From the NCBI GenBank assembly GCA_023053575.1, contig JAKZAP010000015.1, positions 15,310,142 through 15,374,141 of the forward strand: 64,000 bases of DNA. Reading direction: 5' to 3'. A program made the position numbers and the translations under genes. The DNA comes from Branchinecta lynchi. Its lineage: Eukaryota; Arthropoda; Branchiopoda; Anostraca; Branchinectidae. The notes under the pieces are model-generated. The model had not been told where the DNA came from, made no database searches, and saw only the letters and a list, made by a program, of their open reading frames with translations. Shown in pieces: positions 40,678-51,191 of the stretch (position 1 is the stretch's first letter; every line of letters starts with the position of its first letter).

Positions 40678-40971
40678 TCTGGCTCGACCTCTCCCTTGCA
40701 CGTTTCACAAGGCCTTTGACGTCTCTACGATCACCTTGGCTACCTTGATTGAACTTGGATTTGAACGGGTCCTGACGGCCGGAAAACACAAGGACATTGA
40801 AAAGGGAATTCAGGAAATTAAGAAGCTCACTTCCGAATCCGGCGGGCGAATTGCAATTTTGCCAGGCGGCGGAGTGACGCCCGAAAATGTATCCGGACTA
40901 ATTGCGGAAACTGGATTAACAGAAGTTCACGGGTCATGCTCGTTTACTGAACCATCGTCGATGAGATACAG
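40678..40971 (+). CDS. CUTC: CUTC exon 4
   Basis: 294 nt encoding the C-terminal half of the barrel. Visible: LARPLPCTFHKAFD, matching the CutC signature RPLPVTFHRAFD; LIELGFERVLTAG; GRIAILPGGGVTPENV; and TEVHGSCS. Acceptor TTTATCTTTCAG (AG at 40676-40677), donor ACAG/GTAGGG at 40972. The exon begins with one base completing Ser from exon 3 and ends in phase 2. It follows a 10 kb intron full of nested transposons. Confidence 0.95.
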
Positions 40972-41620
40972 GTAGGGAGGTGAGACTAGAGATTACTAAA
41001 GGTTCCCTGAAGAGCTTCCGATGAAAATGTTTCGAAATTAATTGTATGGAGTTGTAAGCTTTAGTAACATATAGCAGTAACTGTTGCCACTAGAAGCTAC
41101 TGAAGCAAGACAGGATGGTACTGAAGCACAATTAAATAATTTAGTTAAATGAAATTATTTCGTACTACTATATAAATCAAAACATACAGCTATTTAGTAC
41201 AACTACACATACAATTACACAGACTAGAAATTATATATTCCTCCACACCGAGCTGACTGCGAATATGACAGCTGCATTTTATTATATATAATAAAATGTT
41301 TATTACATAATAAAATGTTTATTATATAATAAAATGTTTACTATATAATAAAATTTTTATTTTATACAATACAAGAAATTTTTGTTATATAAATGTTATA
41401 TTTTGTTATATTATATATAACTTTTGTTATTATATATAATAAAATGCAGCAGACGTATCCGTTCTGCACTGTCAAATATGAAATGTTCATATAATAAAAT
41501 ACAGCTAACGTATCGGTTTTGCACCGTCAAATATGGCTAGAAATTCTTCATCTGGCTTATCGGTCCAACTACCCACCACTGGCAGAAGTTCCCGATTTTC
41601 AGCTCACATTCTCAGGAAGA
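40972..41620. other. CUTC intron 4, 5' part with AT-rich repeats
   Basis: 41018-41180 is a very diverged CCCGATGA-like MITE (CCGATGAAAATG, AGCAAGACAGGATGGTACTG). 41272-41455 is a low-complexity AT block of ATAATAAAATGTTTATTATAT units, bounded by GCATTTTATTATATATAAT and its reverse complement. Confidence 0.55.
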
Positions 41621-44600
41621 AAAAAGAAGACTAAAGGATTCGATGGGACCCCAAATATTGAATACTTACTGGACTACTTGATCCAGACAAGCGAATCTTC
41701 TAGAATTCCGGTCTTCGCCAAACTCCTTTATCATTTTACTATAACCTACCAAGTTTAGATATGGATTCAGCCTGCATGTTTACTCCAATATCCCACCTCT
41801 AATCGACTTCAAACCAACTTGACCACGTGGCCAAACTCCTCCTTTTAGCAGTGTCCTACTCTCGGTGAACTGCATGCAGAGCAAAAGAGCTGATGACATA
41901 TTAGAGGTGAATTTCCGGTATTTGGCAAATCTTGCTAGCTTATCCGTCAAGGAAATAAAGTTCAAAACTGGATTCAAAGTCTCATTACCCCAACACCAAA
42001 TCTCTAATCGATCATTAGATTTCGAAGGCTGAAACAGTATGTCCTCGCACCATATATCGACTATTTTTCAATTCAGTTTATTCACAAAAATTCCCTCACG
42101 GACGAAGCCGAACATTGAGTTTTTTCGTCATGTACATTCTCATTCACGTAACTCAACAATTAAAAACAATTATAACTAGTGTTATTCATTTACATACATA
42201 TAAACTTCCGAAAACTTCATGCTAAATTTCTGGTTGTGGCCGGATTCTGGGGACACTACTTGTCGGGCAAGAAAATAATTTTCATATTGAGATTCAGCAT
42301 GTCACCTTACCCCAAAACCAAACCTCTAATCAACTTCAGATTAAAAATATATTTTTCACACATTTTCCGGTTTTGTCTTATTCCGGGTTAACCACTTGTT
42401 CAGCGAGAAAATAAATTTCATATTGAGATTCAACATGTCTCTTTAACCCTAAATCGGTCCTCTCTCAGATTACACTTTTATTTTTCACAAATTTCCGGTT
42501 TTTGCTTGATTCCGGGTGAACTACATGTCCGGAGAGAAATTCATTTTCATATTCGGATTCAGCATGCCTCCTTACCCCTAATTCGAATATCTCATTAGCT
42601 TTAAAAAAATTAAATTTCGCCCTTTAATCTGAAACCCCTCCCAAAACCCTAAATATAAGGCTACAGAGCCTACCTTCGAACTTGATCAATACTTTCACCT
42701 AAACTTCATGCCAAACTTGAAGAAAATACCTCAACCCCTACGAGAGTTATTAGTAGAGGTTCCTTGGAACAATCCACTTTTGCGAGCGCTGTAGCAGCTT
42801 TCAGCTTTCGGGTTTCACCGTATTTTGTGGAGCTCATAACTCGTGAACGAGTGCAAGTATCAAGTCCAAACTTCGGACACTTGTGGGTATTGGAGTTTAG
42901 ATGTGCCTTTTGCCCCCCCCCCCCACACACCCACCTGGTTCAGAGACAAATGGGCCCAGATTGCCCAGTAAATAATGTTCATAACTTGAAGAAAATACCT
43001 CAACCCCTACGAGAGTCATTAGTGGAGTGTTCCTTGGAACATTCCACTTTTGCGAGCGCTGTAGCAGCTTTCAGCTTTCGGTTCTCACCATATTTTGTGG
43101 AGCTCATTACTCGGGAAAGAGTACAAGTATCAAGTTCAAACTTGGGACACTTGTGGGTATTGGGATCTAGTTGTGCTTTTTGGGGGGTCCCACCCCCCAC
43201 ACCCACCCGGTTCAGTGGCAAATCGGCCCAGATTGCCCAGTAAATAATGTTCATAACTTGACCAGAGTTGGACACAAGACGATGAAATTCCTTGTACTTG
43301 TAGATCCTACGACTGGCAAACTACTTTTGAAGTTGCACCTCCCCCACCCATCCCGTTCTTGGGCAACCGGGCCTAGATTGCCCAGGAGTAAAGTTCGTTA
43401 CCCGTGGCAGGAATCAACATTGTCCAGTTAAAACTTGGTAGGTTTGTTAGCACTGGGTCTCTTTTTCCTTTTGCGGGTCCCAAACCCCACCCCCACTTGG
43501 TTCAGGAGCGATTTGGGCCAGATTGCCCATTTTCTAATGTTTTTAACTTGACAAGAACTGGAGATACGGCAATGAAATTCCTTCGTGCTTTTGGACCATA
43601 GGGTTGGGGATATATATATAGAGTAGAACCACCCCCCATCCTCCCCGTTCATGGGCAAGTGGGCCCAGTTTGCTCATGAGTTACGTTCGTCTATGACATG
43701 TCTCGAGTTCAAGTCTTGTATACTTATGGGTATGTATGTTTAGCAGAGGTGTAACAGCAACCAATACTACCATGAGGCGTACTTCGAAGCTCACGGGCAA
43801 GTGGGCCCATACTGCCCATGAAGAAAGTTTTTGACCCGTGACTGAATCAAGCTCTAAGCTGGTATACTTTAGGAAGTAGAGGTGTAAATACGCATTTTGA
43901 TGGCACCCCCCCCCCCCCCCCCTCCCGTTTATGGGCAGCTGGGCGCCGATTTCCTATGAGTTAAGTTCGTCTATGACAGGCCTCAAGTCCAACTCTTGTA
44001 TATTTGGGGAGATATATCTATGGATGAAGATTTTGGTGCAACAACAAACGGCGTACGCGCGTCTGTCGCCCTCTCATGGGCTTATTCGTCTGTTTGACTC
44101 TTAAGTAGATTTTGTTTGTATGTGTAGTGTTTTGCCTAATTATGTCTTGATATATTCTTTTGTACTCCACTGTATTCGTCTAGTACGATTTGTGGGTTAA
44201 AAATAAATTATTATTATTATTATAAGACGACGCATCGTACTTTTATATGACTTTACTGTAATATAATCATACGATCGACGATATGCCGTTCTTAATGAAT
44301 TGTGACAAAGGGGGTATTAGGCTGCTACGATTTGGTTTATTACACTTGTTATTGCCTTGCTAATGGAAAAGAGGTTTAAAAGGTCGGACTGGCTCAAGCT
44401 GTTCGTGCAAGATCTTCAACATTTCTTTGGATTTATACTTGCGGTTTGTTTACATTTAAAACTTTTAAAATTGGGATGATTACAAATTAGGTTATTTCAA
44501 TACTTGTTTGGTTATCGGGATATGAAATGTCGTGGTTCTAAAGCTGTTTGTATATATAATGTGATACACATTTTACTTTCACACTCTACGTCTGAGCCCT

Positions 44601-44672
44601 TGCGCAATTGTTGTGCTAATAGACGGACAACGTACGTTCTCGGAAATTCTTACGTTCTCGGATCCCAAAAAA
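41621..44672 (-). mobile_element. family A repeat, copy 3 (reverse, expanded)
   Basis: Starts GAAGACTAAAGGATTCGATGGGACCCC and ends TTCTTACGTTCTCGGATCCC. The right half, 42700-44040, is a separate array. A 273 bp unit (CTTGAAGAAAATACCTCAAC to TTGCCCAGTAAATAATG) occurs twice at 42716-43260. More diverged units with GGGCAAGTGGGCCCA and C runs follow. A LINE tail (44054-44224) is inserted near the end. Confidence 0.65.
44054..44224 (+). mobile_element. short LINE 3' end with (ATT)n tail, copy 2
   Basis: Nearly identical to 37603-37780 and inserted in family A copy 3. Ends AAATAAATTATTATTATTATTATA. Confidence 0.7.
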
Positions 44673-45374
44673 GACCCACTCCTACGCAATAACTCTCGCA
44701 ATCTCTCATCACTGAGAACTCACCACGTCACGAATATTTAGCGAGTGACTTTTGTCCAAAACAGAGAGTGAACTGGGAACGAAATTTTATTTTCATGAAA
44801 ATAAGTGAAATCGTCACTTTTGGTTGGAATCGCCTCGGCAAAAAATCTTCATCTTATTTCCATGAAAAAACTTGTAGTCAATTCTGGTCGGAATCCCTGC
44901 AGGAAAATGATAGCCTGCATTTGGACGTTAGCTGAAATAGAGTGTGATTAGTCCCATACCTAGGACAAGAGTGACAATAACAAAATAGATTGACAATTTA
45001 CACTATCGTGCGACATCATGCGACATGTCGCAACCCTGAGCACACTACCTGTTACCCAACAAAATAGATTGACAATTCACACTATCCTGCGACGTATAAA
45101 AATCCTGAGCACACTACCTATTACCCACTATCTTGATTCTTGACTAGCATCACCGAAAAACGTAGTCCCTGATTGGTTAGCATAGTCCATATCAGCGACT
45201 GAACTAATCACATGCGACGCGATAGGCGGGAATTGTGAAAATACCCTTCCTGGTAAATTAGATTTTGGCTTGAGACAAATGCATGAAAAAGGCTGTGAAA
45301 GGATAACGGAAATAGGCGGACTGGTGCTGGTGTAGATGCCGCGTGAGCACCCATATAACTTTGATATTTTTTAG
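44673..45374 (+). other. CUTC intron 4, 3' part
   Basis: A short block ACAAAATAGATTGACAATT(T/C)ACACTATC..GCGACAT is duplicated at 44979-45045 and 45058-45120. The T-rich tract before exon 5 ends TTGATATTTTTTAG. Confidence 0.5.
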
Positions 45375-45510
45375 ACCATACGAGTTTCAAGATGATTTCA
45401 ACCCCTTCAACAAAGGATACTTCACAACAACGCTTACATGCTCGGAAAAAGTCAAACACATGAAACAAAGAGCAAACGAAGGCCTTAAGGAATTCTTGGC
45501 GAAAGTATGA
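45375..45510 (+). CDS. CUTC: CUTC exon 5 (C-terminus)
   Basis: After the acceptor TATTTTTTAG (AG at 45373-45374), one base completes the split codon as AGA. The frame then runs 44 codons to TGA at 45508-45510. The tail includes TTTLTCSEKVKHMKQRANEG and LKEFLAKV. It fits the position, length and general pattern of the human end (ASLSCSEY then a VRTLNAIA-like helix), but similarity is weak beyond L-CSE and the helix, so the call rests mainly on phase and the in-frame stop. ATTAAA at 45559-45564 is a possible poly(A) signal. Confidence 0.75.
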
Positions 45511-45558
45511 ATCATTCTATACTTTATAATTTTTTTCATTTGTTGTAATGTGTATGAT

Positions 45559-45564
45559 ATTAAA
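45559..45564 (+). terminator. possible CUTC poly(A) signal
   Basis: ATTAAA about 50 nt after the stop codon, in an AT-rich, TGTT-containing context. Another ATTAAA follows at ~45596. Confidence 0.5.
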
Positions 45565-45765
45565 CGTTCTGGAAGCCTTTTCTTGAGTTGGGAATATTAA
45601 ACATAGTTTGAAGTCTGTTTCTGTTTTGTAGTCCGTTTTTATTGACAGCAAATGAATGAGGGGATGTGTATCAAAACCTGAAGATAGATAAATAGGTAGA
45701 TAGATTTACTGATTACTGAGCGAGGGACATGGCAACAAAAGTAACAAAAATATTAATATTCACAA

Positions 45766-48047
45766 AACAAGAGCTACGAGCTCATATGGCACTTGTACGA
45801 GTAGGCTGTACAAGAAAGTAGATGAGAACGTCACAAAATACACCCGCCATCCAAAAATCCGGTTCGGAAATAGAAATAGGATATTTAGTTTCACTCATTT
45901 CTGAGCAGTTCCGGCATTGTCTCGATTGTCTGTAGCAAATGCACATGACTGTTCAAACTTTCATCCCAATAAATCCATTTGTTTGATCCCTAGACGTGGT
46001 ACACGATTTCCGGTACTCACTCTATCTCCACCTACCGTGGCCGAATCTGGTTCGGAATAAAAAAAATCGATCACCTAAAGCATCTTTTTTATACCATCTA
46101 TCAAGTTTCACTCGAATCTGAGCATTTTTGAAAAGTTCCGGTACCCCCCCCCCTCCCACCAACGTTGTCGGAGCCGGTTCGGGCCCAATCTCTTAATTCC
46201 CTGTTCCTGTCCATCAAGTTTGACTGCAATTGGAGCATAGCCTATCTGCAAGTTTCCAGTACCCCCCCCTACCTTGGCCGAATCCGGCCCGGACGCCAAA
46301 TAACAAATCTAGGCCGCATAAACTCGGCACTGTCGAGTTTGCATCTCATTCGGTCCATCCGTTTGGTTTTTGTGCATGTCAAAAGTCCCCCACCCCCAAT
46401 TCCCCTAACCGTGGTCACATATGGTTCGAACGCATGTTTTACATGTCGAGGCCATCGATTCGTATCACCCATGAAGTTTCACTCGAATCAGACCACTCGT
46501 TCGCAATTTATAGAAGTCAATTTCCATATAACTCTTCTCTTGCTCCCCAAAAAATGCTCGGATCTAGGAACGGTAGTTTCCGGGGGTATGTTGTGTCAGG
46601 TTCTTAAGTCAAGATAATTGTTTCGTTGTCGTTTTACATCTGGAACTATTCTAACTCACGACTACCGGAATTCCAGGAAACCCCCTCCAACTCCCCCAAC
46701 AGAGCCCCGAAACCATCTGGCTCCGTCAATTTCATCTAGGCCCAATGCTTGTTCCATCCATTAAGTTTCGTCCCAATCCCTCTGCTTTTAGAGTTTCTTG
46801 AGTTTTCCACCCCCCCCCCATCCCCACAGGTATCGGACCCAACCCGGACGTGACACTGACCGTCCGAAGCGATAGCTCACCAGACAAGTTTCATTCAAAT
46901 CCGATCCCGCGTTCAAAAGTTATGCACGCCACTAGATTCCGGACTCCCCATCCACCCACTCCCCCCACGATGGTCGGGTCGGGGAAACGGCTATTCTCAA
47001 GTCAATCTGTTCGGATCCCTGACATACCTGCCAAGTTTCATCGCCCTAGGACATCAGGAAGTATGCCAAACTCGCGGGATCGCTAGAAATCCGGACCCCC
47101 ACCCCAACTCCCCCACAGTGCCCTGATCCGGTCCGGTTGTGTCAATGACGTGTCTAGGACCTGTGCTTGTTTTTCCCACCAAGTTTTATCCCGATCCCTC
47201 CACTTTAAGCGTTTCTCAAAATATCTGGTTCCCTCCTCCAACTCCCCCCCCCCCCAGTGTCATCGGATCCGGCCCGGATTTAAAGTGAGATGTCTGAGAC
47301 ACGAGGTCATCCTAAATATCAATTTTCATCAAGATCCGATCACCCGTTCGCAAGCTAAAAATAACTCAAATTTTGGCTTCACCCTCCCTCCACTCCCCCC
47401 CCCCCCGCAGATGGTCGAATCGGGGAATTGACGATTACCTATTTAATCTGGTCAGGTCCCAGACATGCCTGTCAATTTCCATCGTCCCAGCACATCAGGA
47501 AGCACGGAACTCGCGGGATCACTAAAAATTCGGACTTCTCCCCCCCCCCCCCAACTCCCCCAAAGTGAGCGGATCCGTTCCGGATATATCAGTCACGTAT
47601 CTAGGACTTTTGCTTGTACTTTCCACCAAGTTTCATCCGGATCCCTCCACTCTAAGTGTTTTCCAAGATTTCCGGTTTCCCCCTCCAACTCCCCCCAGTG
47701 TCACCGGATCCGGTCTGGATTTAAAATGGAGGGTCTGAGACACGAAGTCCTTCCATATATCAAGTTTCATTAAGATCCGATCACCCGTTCGTAAGCTAAA
47801 AATATCTCATTTTTCCTATTTTTTCCGGATTCCCCCTCCCTCCACTCCCCTCCAGATGGTCAGATCGAGGAAGTGACAATTTCTAATTTAATCTGGTCCA
47901 GTTCCTGATATGCCTTCCAAGTTTCATCGTCCTAGCTTATCTGGAAGTGCCCGAACTAGCAAAACCGGGACCGACAGACTGAAAGACCGACTGACGGACA
48001 GAAATTGCAATCGCTATATGGCACTTGAGTAAGCTCAAGTGCCATAA
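45766..48047 (+). mobile_element. family B C-rich element, copy 1
   Basis: Begins AACAAGAGCTACGAGCTCATATGGCACTTG and ends with a perfect 13 bp hairpin at 48017-48046 (TATGGCACTTGAG, loop TAAG, CTCAAGTGCCATA), preceded by a GACC/GACA microsatellite. The interior is degenerate units containing CCAAGTTTCATCCCGATCC, CACCCGTTCAAAAGTTAT and CCGGATTCCCCCTCCCTCCA, with C runs up to 13. No ORF keeps frame across units. The end hairpin, shared subterminal GGCACTTG and satellite core suggest a Helentron-derived element (inference). Confidence 0.75.
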
Positions 48048-48121
48048 AAACACACAAAACCAGAAATCAAAAGTTCCTCCTTATTTTTTCTCTTTTCTAA
48101 TAAAATATTTTTGGTATTTCC

Positions 48122-49155
48122 CTATTCAAAAAATCTGCTTCTATGTTCGATCGTTATCCTCAGGAATCGCCCCAATCTCTTAATCGCAGCAACACACCCA
48201 TTCTTAACAACTTTGATTAACCATTCTTCATCAAATTCACCCACACCGTACTGCTCTTCCCTCCATTCACTCGGCTCCATACACTCGCAAACCGTGAGAA
48301 TCAAACTCTCATTCAGACACCCGCACATCGGACAGAAGTAAGGACAGGATTTCCGCCTAAAACAAAAACAATATATCGTCTTCTAGCCTCAATTGACAGG
48401 TCATCCTCCAACATTTCAGTAATTATCTTTAATCCTCTCCCGCTTAAGTCCAGCTTTAAACATTGTGCTCTCATCCCATGTCTCCATTACCGCAGCATAA
48501 AGCCTCATAGATTCAGATTGATCGTTTTGAACGCGCCAAACCAGTATATCCTGGCTCTAGAGGTTAATTGAATGACTGTTTCGTGTGTGGTTGGTTTATG
48601 CTGTACGCATTCTCGCTTACTACGTCAAATAGTTTGTCATTTTTGTTTATTTTTCCCAAGAGGGGAAAATATAAATTTGTATTTATTTATTTGGTAGGTA
48701 GCAGGTCAGATAAATTAAGTTATATTATTTTTGTTTGATTTATAGGGTACGTAGTTGTTGTTATTTTAGTAAAAATTTTAACAAGCACTGCATGTTCGAA
48801 TTGTTTTTCTCCACAATGCTTGTGTCATCGATCTGTATTTTTGTGTAAAATTAAAAAAAACTTGAACTTGAACTTGAACTAGAGTAATTCCTCCACTAGC
48901 TTGCTAACGCCTTCCTCCTTTTCTACTCCATTGTTCCATACTTCATCAACTCCACAATCTTCCAGTACCTTTTTTACTAAGTACGGCCATGAATTAGGTG
49001 AATCATCTTTCAATGCTTCTAAATATGCTGATTTTAGTATTATAACACGTCCTATAACAATCTTTTCCCAAAATCTAACCATACTCACTAATGTTAAACC
49101 TCTCAACGATGTTAGACCTAACTCACACTTAATCACCACACTATTTGTGTACTAG
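48122..49155 (-). pseudogene. dead non-LTR retrotransposon fragment, C-terminal end
   Basis: On the minus strand, pieces read FWEKIVIGRVIILKSAYLEA (49139-48879), then MRLYAAVMETWDESTMFKAG (about 48530-48420), then CPYFCPMCGCLNESL with later CEC and EEWLIKVVKNGCVAAIKR. The cysteine pattern resembles zinc fingers at the C-terminus of LINE ORF2 proteins. Frames are broken, and another insert (about 48560-48880) with a CTTGAA-repeat tail separates the pieces. Confidence 0.55.
48560..48880 (+). mobile_element. retroposed insert with (CTTGAA)n tail
   Basis: ~320 bp ending AAAAAAAACTTGAACTTGAACTTGAACT. It interrupts the LINE fragment on the opposite strand. Boundaries at the left are approximate. 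Confidence 0.5.
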
Positions 49156-49161
49156 TCAAAA

Positions 49162-49300
49162 CAGAGGCGTTACTAACCAAAATATTTGGGGGTGGGTGGG
49201 GGGTGGGGCACGGCATATACCGACTGGATGGTTATTTTTACTGACTGTTTTGCAAAAAAAAAAAAAAACTGTTTTGACGAAAAATCAATTGATTTTCAGA
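49162..49300. mobile_element. hAT-type MITE copy 2, left part
   Basis: CAGAGGCGTTACTAACCAAA, then GACTGGATGG and GACGAAAAATC, collinear with 3132-3437. Interrupted by family B copy 2; the remainder is at 51063-51191. Confidence 0.75.
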
Positions 49301-51062
49301 ACAAGAGCTACGAGCTCACATGGCACTTGTTACGAGCAGGGGGTGTGAGAAACGAGAAAGTAAACCTGAGCATTTTTCCGGGAATTTCGACCCTAACATA
49401 TGTCATTTAAGGCATACGATCTCTCTGCTTTCCACGTTTCATTCAAATCACTTCACTCGTTTAACTCCTATGCGAGCCACAACATTTCCGAGACTACCCC
49501 CACTGCGGCCGGATACGACTCGGACACATAAAATTCGCATATCTAACATATCCTCTTCCCGTACTCGAACAGGAGCATATCAGCAAATTTCATGTTCCCG
49601 CTTCATCATCCTCCTACCTTGGTCGGATCAGGTTCAGACGCCCAATGACGAATCTAGGCCACATAAACTTGGTACTGTCCAACTTGCATCCCATTCTGCC
49701 CATCCGTTTGGTTTGTATGCATGTCACAAAGTTTCCAGACAACCCCCCCCTTCCCCCATCCCTCAACTCCCCCAACCAGTGCCGCATGGGTTCATACACA
49801 TGCTTTGCATATCTAGGTCATCAGTTCCCTTCCCCCCTCCCTCAACTCCCCCAACCATGGCCGCATGGGTTCATACACATGCTTTGCATATTAGGTCATC
49901 AGTTCTTATCACCCATAAAGTTTCACTTGAATCGGACCATTTTTTCTCAACTTACGGGTCAGTAGTTCCCGGATTCCCCCTCCCTCCACTACCCGAAAAA
50001 TGGTCGGATCCAGGAACGGAAGTCTTCCTAGGGCATTGTGTCGGGGTCCTTAAGTCTATTTGCTCGGGTCACTAATATGCCTGCCAAGTTTTATCGTCCT
50101 TAGCACATCTGGAAGTATCCTCTCTTGCGGCACCGGAATTCTAGGAAACCCCTCCAACCCCCCCCCCCAAAGAGCCCTGATAGGAATCTGGTTCTGTCAA
50201 GAAGGGATATAATGCTTATGCTTGTTCTGTCCCCCAAATCCCATCCCGATCCCTCGACACTAAGTGTTTCACACAAATTCCAGTATCTCCTTTCACCCCC
50301 CCCCCCCCCCCCAAAAAAAAATAAAAAATAAATACCGGATCTGGTCTGGACTTGACGTGGAACATCTGAGACAAAAGCTCTTTCCACTTGCCAAGTTTCA
50401 AAACTCGACGGCCCGTTCAAAAGTTATAATGCCACTATATTCCGGATTCCGCATTCCTCCAGTCCCCCCGCTACGTTCGGATCGTGCAAAAGACTGTTCT
50501 CAAGTCGGTCTATTCGGATTCCTCATATTCCTGCCGAGTTTCATCATCCTATTACATCAGGAAGTACCGAACTCGCTGGATCACCAGAATCCCGCCCCCG
50601 CCCCCCTCACTCCCCGAATCCGGTCCGGTTATGTCAATGATCTATCTATGACTTGTGCTTATTCTTTCCGCCAAGTTTCATCCCGATCCCTCTACTCTAG
50701 GCGTTTCCCAAGATTTTCGGCTCCCCCCAAAAGTCACCGGATCCGGTTCGAATTTGAAGTGGGTCGTCTGAGGTCTTTCTAAATATCAAGTTTCATTAAG
50801 ATACGATGACCGGTTCCAAAGTTGTACATGCCTCGATATTCCGGATTCCCACTCCCTCCACTCCCCCCACAATGCTCGGACCGGGGAAATGACTATTTCC
50901 AACTTAATCTTTTGGGGTCCCTGATATGCCTGCCAAGTTTCATCGTCCTAGTTTATGTGGAAGTGCCCAAACTAGCAAAACCCGGACTGACCGACAGACC
51001 GCCGGACAGACGGACGGACAGAAACTGCGATCGCTATATGGCACCTGGCAGAAGGGCAAGTG
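49301..51062 (+). mobile_element. family B C-rich element, copy 2
   Basis: ACAAGAGCTACGAGCTCACATGGCACTTG to a decayed hairpin TATGGCACCTG..GGCAAGTG. GACGGACGGACA microsatellite at ~51003-51020. Contains an internal ~85 bp duplication (CCCTCAACTCCCCCAACCA..TTCATACACATGCTTTGCATA) near 49760-49890. Inserted within a hAT-type MITE. Confidence 0.75.
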
Positions 51063-51191
51063 AAGACTCTTACAAAATCGACAGTTATGCGAAAAATTTG
51101 CGGAAAAACGCGGCGCGAAGCGCCGACTCGGTTGGACTGGCCGACCACAATAGGGGGGGGGGCGTCCCCCCCCCTATACGTGACGCCCCTG
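51063..51191. mobile_element. hAT-type MITE copy 2, right part
   Basis: Ends TATACGTGACGCCCCTG, the inverted terminal repeat partner of 49162. A G run followed by a C run (51154-51176) can form a strong hairpin. No matching 8 bp duplication: AGTCAAAA on the left, AACCCCAA on the right. Confidence 0.75.

Larger units (their letters stand above)
21159..45510 (+). other. CUTC: CUTC gene span, five coding exons
   Basis: Exons at 21159-21167, 25459-25680, 30569-30681, 40678-40971 and 45375-45510 join in agreeing phases (0, 0, 2, 2) and all introns are GT-AG. Together they encode about 257 residues, against ~273 in human CUTC. Introns are 4.3, 4.9, 10.0 and 4.4 kb and consist largely of transposons. 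CutC proteins are TIM-barrel proteins linked to copper homeostasis; the biochemical activity is not settled. The first and last exons are assigned by phase and position; the three middle exons by clear similarity. Confidence 0.88.

Noticed and set aside
42764..43243. 159-codon frame in the 42.7-43.2 kb array
   Set aside because: The repetition of its residues mirrors the 273 bp DNA repeat, and both strands are open; most likely satellite.
49320..50075. 251-codon frame in family B copy 2
   Set aside because: Spans degenerate C-rich units; Pro/Ser/His content follows the repeat, and frames are not kept between copies.
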